Shown in pieces: positions 34,701-43,700 of a stretch of 64,000 nucleotides of DNA. A program made the translations under genes and the position numbers. The notes beneath the pieces were generated by a model. It saw only the letters and a list, made by a program, of their open reading frames with translations, was not told the origin of the DNA and made no database searches. Source of the stretch: Charina bottae (Eukaryota > Chordata > Lepidosauria > Squamata > Charinaidae); contig JALMGJ010000019.1 of NCBI GenBank assembly GCA_023362775.1, positions 642,501 through 706,500 of the forward strand, given 5' to 3'. The first letter of the stretch is position 1, and the number at the start of each line of letters is the position of its first letter.

Positions 34701-37700
34701 CTCCTCACCAACCTCTCTAAAAAGGGAAAGTTGGAGACTGGACAAAAATTGTCCAGATCTGTTGGGTCCAGAGATGGTCTCTTTTCCTTAACGTATGTCT
34801 TTAATGTTAGATGTGCCCATCTCGGAAGATGGTGTGATGCGGTGTGATGGCTGGATTGTACATCTGTTATTTATTTTTATCATTTATTTTTATCTTTGCT
34901 GACTATTGTTTTTAACGTTGTGTTAGCCACCCAATGTTCGCATGACTGAATTTTCGCCCAGAGGTACATGCCGCTGGCCACCTGCACCATTTGTTCGGGA
35001 ATAGTCTTGTCAGCTGAACTGATAAGAGGCTCATGGGAACAAAAGGCATCTGATCTTTTTAATGTGTTTCTATAGAGATATTTTAAGAGATCAAGACAAA
35101 GAAGTTAGTTTTAGTGCTACTAGTTTTGAAAGAAACTTATTTTAATACAGCCTATTCTCTCTATGTGTGTGTTTGTGTGTTTTTAAAGGAAACTCCAATT
35201 TTATCATCCCAAATGTTCCCACGTAATCTAGGTAAGAACCACTGAGATTTTTGCTATTTGTTAAAACATTTTTTTAATTGCAACACCCGGGGGGGGGGGG
35301 GAATCAGTTAATAATATCAGCATTTAAGTTAACCCTAACCCTAACCCTCAATAATTAATTTAGGATTTTTTTAAAATACATCAAAAAGTTAACCAGAAGA
35401 AGACTTGAAGCAATTAAAAATGGACTGATACACCAAAAAGCATAACTCCAGCCCCCATATGTAGGTGGACACACGATAGATACAGTTCCCACCTTGGAGC
35501 CCTTAAAGCATGATCTGAAAGTGGAGGACTTGGTTACTAGGCCCTTGCTACGGGGAGCCTTCCCTGGTCAGCTTGAGGGTTGATGGGGCTGATTGCCTGG
35601 ATCCCTTTCGCTCAGGATTCAGACCCAGGTGGGGGAATAGAAATGACATTGCTTCTGTGGGTGACTCGGTCAGGACTTGGGTGGGAGGCGTGCCGTATGA
35701 GATTCCCTGGCTGGTTTTGATAGCGTGGCTCGCTTCTTCCTGAGTTCTGACCGTGATGGACGGTCAGCAGTTTAGTCTGTTGCTCCCATTAGAGGAGGCG
35801 CTGCTGGTCTCGGTCTTCTCACCATGCTCTTTAACACCCACAGGCAGACACGGGTGGTCTGAGGGGAGGTGTCAATGCACCGATCGATAATCCGTCTCTG
35901 CCTGGAGCCAGGCGGGAGATGCTGTGAAGGCCCTTCCCTGATGCCTGCAGACCGTACAGGGCTGGGTGGAAAGGGTTAATGGTGAACCTTGGCAAGGTGT
36001 GGGGTTGAGGGAGTCGTCTCCTTCCCAAAAGAGCAGGGAGTCCTGCTGGATTTGTGGCTCCACTTGAACAGGCAGAAGTCCTGGCCGGGGGGCCGTTGCC
36101 CAGCTGGGTCAGGTGCACCCATCGTGGCGGCTCTTCTTGGAACTGGAAGCTCTGGCAGAAGTCGCCCGTGGCCGCAGGGGGTCTTCGAAGACAACCTGGG
36201 AACTTGGGTGGGTGGCAAATGCAGCAGCTCGCAGCGGTGCCCCCCTTGCTGTGGGCTCCGCACTGGCCCTCCGTAGGTTTTGAGTGCAGCTCCAGGGGCT
36301 CGTTTCCTCCTACGGAGCCCAACAGGGTAAGGGCCCAAGTTGCCCTCTTCCGACTGGGCTCTGCTCAGGAGGGGGCGCTTTGAGTCCTCTCGGGGAGGGG
36401 GAGGGAACTGACGGGCCCCAAAAGCAGCGCTTCTCTGTCCCTGCCCGGACCCTCTGGACATGCTCCCCCCCCCCCGATCTGGCCGCCCCCTCCCCCCTTT
36501 AGCCGCCTCCCAGGAAGCGGTGAAAACGCAGCTTTTCCTCCAGCCGCGTTGGCAGAAGGCGCCTTGCGATGCCACAGAGCGCCCTTGTGGCGTTTGGGTG
36601 TGGTCTGTGAGCTGCCGAGAGATGTGTCGTCGTGGCGGCATCGAAACGATGGGAGGGAGGAAATGAACGAATGAATCAGCCGGTCCGTCTGGTCTTTGTG
36701 GGCATTCTGAAACCCTGCAGCGCTGCGGGCCCAACAGGTGCTTTTGTTGAAGCTGTTGTCCCTCAGCGTTGCTTGGGAGAAAGCACCGGATGCCGCCGTT
36801 CTTTAGGTAGCAAGAAATAAATCAACAAATTCGTTTTCTTGGGGGGGAAATTAATGGCCGAAGAGACATTTCTGTTGAAAATAAGCAATAGACGTGGTCT
36901 CTCAATCGCATTAATTAATGCTTATAAACAGTCAGGAGCGGGCAGCAAAGATCAATTATTGGAAGGTTTATGCTCCCCAGAGTGGCTTTTTTTCTTTTCT
37001 CAACTCTTGCTTTTTTTCCCCCTGCATTTCTGGAAAACGGAGTTCTGTCCTGCTCGAAGTGAGGAAGCGTGCTTCCCCAGCAGTAATTAAGATTTTCACG
37101 TGTGTTTTAATTTTTCAGTTTATAGTGTTAGAACAAATCTCTTCAATAAATCGTAAATTAATTAAATTTTTGTAATAATTAGTGCATATTCACACGCTTG
37201 CATTTAATTATTGGGAGGTGGTTTTCTTTGGGTATACATTTATTAAATCTGCATACCGCCCAATTCCCAACGTCTGAAGCAGGTGGGCCGGTGGCCTTCG
37301 ATTCAGGGTGAGCCAGAAATGGCTCCCTCCCTAAGACCCCACCCCCCCGGGTGGCTTTGGGGGCTCACAGAAGAGGTTAAGGCGGGACAGGCAGTGACAA
37401 GCTACGGTGGTTGGTTTCTCACAACTTATTCCAGAACCAAAACATGGTAACAGGTATGTAAACTCAGCCATTTGAGGTATGTGAAGATCTCGTGAGCTGA
37501 AGGCAAAAGCTGAAGCGCCTCATAATAATATGCATTTATATGTATATTACATACCTTACCTTCTGTAATCTAATGCGGATATTGTGTAAATAATACATGA
37601 CGTAAAAAATTCCTTTTTACATCGTGGACATAAAGCGGTGATACTTCTTCTTGAGTCACATAATTATCCTCAGATAGTGGGTTTTTAGGAAGAAATCGTT

Positions 37701-40700
37701 ATAAATATGGGACGCCCGTGAACGGTTAGCGCTGTGGCCAGGCACAGGATTTGGAGGCTGCAGAACCGGTGCCGAGTCACTCCTCCTGCAGTTAAGCAAC
37801 CACGTTCCGGTGTTGGCAGCAGACACTCGGAGTCTTCATCGCAAACGTTTGGATATGAACCTGCTCCTCTTAAAGGGCAGTGTGGAGATGCAGATAAAAA
37901 GGCCCTTCTCAGATGCTGAAGGGCAGGCTAAGAAACAGGGAGGCCTGGCTACGATCGATCGGCTGTTTCGGGAAGACCCAGTTGATCTTGGAGGGGAGTG
38001 GGCCGTACAAGCTGGAACAGTAAGCTGCTCCTGCTGAAAATATGGTAAGAGGATGTAACCCAGGCTGTTTTAGAAGGCGCTAGATAGCCGTGGGGGCTGG
38101 GGAAGAGGGAACAGACCACGCCGTGCTAGCTTTGCTCTCTGAACCCGGCCTCCTCTTGGAAACGCTTCCGGGAGAAAGCTGGACGAGGCAGAACACCGGC
38201 GGATGAGTTTCCTGGCAGAAAGGGATCTGGAGAGACAGATCAGCATGAAGAAACAATGTCCAAGACTACGGTTAATCACGTATATAGAAAAGAAGCTAGA
38301 AGAAACGGAGAGTTCAAGGTTGCCCCATCTGGGCAGCAGAGCATTGACCCAAGGCGGCGGGAACAGGGACTACTCGGGGACTACTCAGTGGGGCTAGAAG
38401 TCCCTATGGGAAACAAACCTCAAAGACGTAACAATCTCCCTGAAGTCCTGTTGTCAAGTGGCATTTCAGAGCTAACGTTGTGGCCCATCTTATCCTCAGG
38501 TGGGGATTGCAGGAGCAGGTAAAAAATTCAAAATTACCACAAAAAGTCATACCAGTGCAATTCTTCAACGGGGTAGAGTTTTGCCATGTTAAGTTTTAGT
38601 AAATAATCTCACATGGATTCTGGATGAACTCCCAGGAACATGAGATACAATCCACTGGGAGTCCCTCATCTGAAAGTTTTGCAGGTGATTCATGGACCAG
38701 GAGCCTTTAACGGACAAAACACCCACACTCATCGTAAATTCTTTATACACAGAAACTTCAAATAATAGTACTATTTATACTTCATTAGCGTTCTTAGAAT
38801 CTCCGGGTGCTGAAGTAGGTAGCTGAAGATAATTGATCACCTGCTCCAATTTTAAGCAATGAACAAATTAAACAAATAGGAACAAAGATATACATATCAA
38901 TCTCTATATATTTTAGGCCCTGAAGGAAGCTCTGGATTGATAATGCAGCAAACAGATCCAGGAGTTCAACCTGATCCAGTACATGTTGGTGAGTAACTTG
39001 ACCCTTCTCATCACCCACCAAAGCTGTCGGAGCGGATGACGCGCTGGTCCTTCCTCCCCCGGACTCCGGTTGCCTTGGCCTAAGAAGGGCCCTGGGAGCC
39101 GGGGCCAAGTCCTGCGTTTCCGAAGCTCTGGAACTTAACTCCAAGAAGACCAAGGGGACAGTTTTGCGAAACGCCCCCCAAGCCACCTTTGGACTTTACG
39201 TAGTTGTCCCATCCAGCAGATTCCTTGGTTGCGGAGAGGCATCGTTTTTCATGCCACGGCCTCAGGCAGAACGCGTCCCTTCTTCCTGGAAAGTTTGGAG
39301 AGCCCGTCTGGTGGGCGGAGGGCCTGGTGCCCGAAAGGCATCTTTCCAGGCAGTGTGACTGGTTAGGAGCGGGTGCAAAGAAGCGGGCAGTGATTTCACA
39401 GTTTTCTACCCCCTGGAATAATTCGGTGGAAAATCCCGTTACTGCCAGTGGAGGAAATCACCACAGACTTGCTCCATCCGTACTTTTTGAATGTTTTAAG
39501 TTTTTCTATCCTCTTCACATTAGCCCTTAATTCCCGCTCAGAAGGGTGCAAGGAGCTTTGTAACTTCGGGGTGCTCGTGGCAGTTTGAGACAGTGGGCCT
39601 CCTCTCGTGCTCCCAGGCTTACGCTTTAATGTCATAGAAATTCACCCCGCAAAGGGGAGGCTGTTGAAACAGGCAGGACCAACGCGCATGCTTGAGGCGT
39701 AGATTTGAATTTCCCACGTCGTCCTTGCCTCGAGAAAAACTTTCCCGTTCCAGTTCTGTTTGTTCACTCCTCCAGGCATATCCAGTTAAGCGACTGCCAT
39801 TTAAAAGTCTGTGGTCAGCCTTGCGAGGTAGTCCAGACAAGACGCACACCCAGAAGCACCAGCTCTATCTTTCTTGTAAGGTTCCATTAACAGAACCTTG
39901 CAAGGCTGAAAGGACATATTCCCCCCCCCCGCCCCTTTACAGTCCAAGAAACTAGGGAGGGTCCCTTCTGATCCGTTTGCCACGTCCCCATTCCTTCTGC
40001 GGGCTCAGCTGCCGCTTGTCTGACCGCTGTCTGGTCTGCGGCTCTTCCTCCGGTCTCCCAAGGTCCTTCCCACAGAGTGCTGCATCTGTTTATTTCCGCA
40101 GATCTACCGGTTTCTGAGCAATTGCACAGTGAAATGGCAACGTATGTTAATATCCCTACAAGTCCCACAGCAAAGAAGCAACTTCATTACATGGAGGTGG
40201 AGCTCCAGGAGCCCAGCACAAGTATTCGAGGTACGAATCTTTGAAAATGACCCAACGGGCAACTCTTGGTTTTGAATAAATTTTTCGTTATATTCTGAGC
40301 TGCACTGAATTACAGTAAGCCTTTGGAATATGAAACTGCTCTCCCTCCCTCCTCTGAATCTGGCTAGAGTCAAGAGTAGCCATAGTTATTTCATCAAGGA
40401 CGCCGTGAGGGGCAATAAGAATGTTTGTCTCTATAGATCCTCCTTCCCCAATTTGTGCAAGTTCCTCTCCATCCGTTCCGTGGTTAGGAAGACAAAAGCA
40501 GTTGGGATGATCCTTGGGCTGTGATACGAGAAGGAACCGCCCGGAGACTCCGGATTTCCAGAATTACAGGACTGGACATCCCGGCAGGTCCGGCCTGCAG
40601 TCTGGAGATCTTCCGCTCCAAGTTCCACCAGTACAGGAATGAGGGAGCACGAGGTCCCCCTAACCCGAGTTATACACCTTGCAACAGGGAATTCTTAATA

Positions 40701-43700
40701 CGTGTTTGAATTCCTTTCTAAAATTCAACAGAAGCAACATCACATCTACAATTACTTATGAATGAATACAGCCATAGAGGGTTAGTGGGCTAAATACTGA
40801 AGTTCTTGCCTAGAGGATCAGTGGCAGAATTGTTCTTAATCGTTGTTACACACTTTCTAATTTCCCCTAATTGATAGTCCACCTATAAAAATGGATATGA
40901 GGCTGATTACCCCATGGAGTAATCACCATTGGTGGCCTGCGAACCCCAGGGGTAGACGTATTCAGAGAGGCCAATATTTTCAGATGTGGAACGGATCAAG
41001 TAGCAAATATATTGATGAATTTTCAGATAATATGGAATCACTGCAAAGAGTCAGGCTAAAGTTCAGGTGATGCTAATGAACTATCATTTAGTTGATTTAG
41101 ATGTTAACATAGGTGCTCCCTAACGAACAAAAGGCAAGATTAAAACTAGGCGGAGGCTTGAAGACAGAGAATCAGTCTGGCTTCCACAAGGGGAAGTTCT
41201 GTCTTACCAAACTTTTAGACTTCTGGATATTGAACTTTAAAAAGCTGTTAACAAAATTACTCAAAAAAGTCTCCTGAAGAGACTTATAGGCCATGTGCTA
41301 AAAAAACAGTTCTCTTTTGGAAGAAGAAGAAGAGGAGGAGGAGGAGGAGGAGGAGGAGGAGGAGGAGGAGGAGGAGGAGGAGGAGGAGGAGGAGGAGGAG
41401 GAGGAGGAGGAGGAGGAGGAGGAGGAGGAGGAGGAGGAGGAGGAGGAGGAGGAGGAGGAGGAGGAGGAGGAAGAAGAAGAAGAAGAAGAAGAAGAAGAAG
41501 AAGAAGAAGAAGAAGAAGAAGAAAGCCTCAGTTTTGGGGGACCTCCCAAGGCTCCAGCGCCTCCCTTTGCCTAGAGGCCTTGGGTCAGACCTGGCCCAGC
41601 GGTCGAGCATCACCACCACCAGAGTTCAGGAACCGGCCACCTTCGTGGGTGAGGCAGAACACGCGTGGCCTCCATCACCCTTAAACTAGGGGCAAGCTTT
41701 TTCTTCCTGCCATGGAATCTCTGTGTCTTTCTGCGAGTCCAAGGCTTTTAGGGCCCCTTGCTGACCCCCAAAAGCTTTGGCACCACACCTCTCCTTTAGG
41801 AGGGTTGCTGTGTGTCCGACTCGACATGGGAGAGTTCACCATTGCTCTGAAGGGCTGCTATTCCTTTTCTAGCCCAGCTTAAAATGAGGAAGCAGAAAAA
41901 GGGACTTTGCCATCAAGTGGTAGTATCTGGAACATCACCAGCGGGGCATTGTCTGTCCGTAAAGACCAGATGCAAATCTGCATCGTTCTTGTTGGCGACG
42001 GCCTTTCTCTGCCAGTTGAACAGCTCACAGTCCTCTGTTCTGACGAAAGGTCTCGGCCAGCAACTTCGTTCTACTGTAATATTCTGTTGATCTGAGATTA
42101 GGTGTTTAGAAATATGTTCTGCAATTTCAGACTCTTTCTTCCCTCATGATAATCAGGTTGCAATGTTGGCCAAGCCCAGGAAATTCCCTTGGCCCTCCCC
42201 TGTTGGGGATACTTACTTGTACTTGTTCCTTCTGAAAGGCCCACCAGTTGAGAAGTGAAATAGGCCACCAAACTCAGATACTGGATTAGGGTTAGGGTTT
42301 ACTTCTTCTAAACAGAAATAAAAAAAACTACCCCAAGGGTCTGATAAAATGTGGAGGACAGCTTGAGAGAGAAAAAGGGAGCAAACGGGATAGTAAAGAA
42401 ACAGGTTTATGTTTTTGCAGAGTTATACGTTGCTGAATAATATGCGTTACCTGAAGAACTGGCAACTGAATATGGGTCTGTCAAATAAAGCTGTGACAGA
42501 TGGAATCAAGGAGTGAGGTATTTGGGTGCCACTTGAAAAAAACATGAGAAAAATGGGAGACTTTCCCAGGGAAAACCAAGCATAGCTATAGGGTGTCATA
42601 TTAAGGAACTACAGTTTAAAGACACGTTTAGTTTAAGTAATACGTTTATTACTGTGACTCCAGGTTGTAACAACATGACTTAACAGAAATGCAATACTGT
42701 ATACAGTATATAAAAAGATATGTAGCACACTAAAAAGTAGCTTCAACTAAAGCCAGTGCTACGATTCAGAACTTCAAAAATTCTGAGTGTAAAAGGGCAA
42801 AAGTATGAATGACTGCTGACAAATGATGCTTAGTGCGATGCAGGATGGGTCATCAAGGGGCTACAGGGATGTAGATCTATGTAGAGAGGGAGGAAGGTGA
42901 CCTTGAAGGAGATGGGCAAGATCCGTTACCCAAGCGATGAGGGGGGAAACCTATCCCAAGTCCAAACGAGCAGAAACGGCTCGGGCAGACACCTCCCTGA
43001 TTCACTGGCGTATAGGAAGGGGAGGGGGTGCAGCACCGTCAGACTTGCAAGACTCCGTGGTTACAGCCACGCTCAGTAAAAGTGGTCTTAGCCTTGCTGT
43101 GGAGTTGATTCTTGGTCTCGTCTACCTGCTGGGGCTGACAGCCATCTTACATGTCTGAATGCGCATACCCATGTGAATTGGGAGGTGCCTGCCTGCGTCT
43201 CTTCTGCATATTTCCTGCTTCTTTTGGACGCAAGGTATGTTTTTCCCCTTGGTAACGGATCTCGCCTGTCTCCTTCAAGGTCGTCTTCCTTCCTCTCTAC
43301 AATTTAGGAAGGAAACAAAAAGAATGTGTGCTCTTCTTTGTCATGCCCCACATGGGTATGTTCCGTGTAACCTGAACAGCCATTCCAGGTGACCTTAGGG
43401 GGGCATTCCTGGAGGGGGGCGGGAGGCTGCCCCAGAAGGGCCGAAGGTTCCAGAGACGACGCTCCGTTGCCCAGAACCTTTCCTTTTCGGCCCTACTGCC
43501 AAGCAAGCTTTCCACTGGGCAGTTGTGGGCTGGCCCCTGCCAGGGTGATACTGCATGGCCAATGCAATGCTTTTACACGCAGGGAGCGAATCCACGAAAT
43601 ATGCACAGATCGATATTACTGCAACAGAGACGGCCCATAAGGTGGGGACGCAGCACGCCCAATTTCGAGAAGAACGTCTGCAAGAACTTGAGCAGCAGAA

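Larger units (their letters stand above)
24237..35188 (+). other. DOK7: DOK7 intron 7
   Basis: An 11-kb intron between the canonical last exon and the C-terminal extension. It contains an AT-only stretch (24528-24715), palindromic repeats (26189-26350), the intact LINE, CR1-like fragments and the remains of another LINE. I find nothing convincing in 24720-26160 beyond a CR1-like 3' UTR piece near 25270-25350, nor in 31000-31650, 32080-32400 or 34750-35160. Exon 7 ends and exon 8 starts in phase 0. Confidence 0.7.

Noticed and set aside
35976..36734. 252-codon minus-strand frame in DOK7 intron 8
   Set aside because: No domain, overlapping frames on the other strand, GC-rich sequence adjacent to a CR1-like fragment; probably chance or old LINE sequence.
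41284..41684. Poly-Glu, poly-Gly, poly-Ser and poly-Leu proteins
   Set aside because: Direct translations of the GAG/GAA repeat in an intron.
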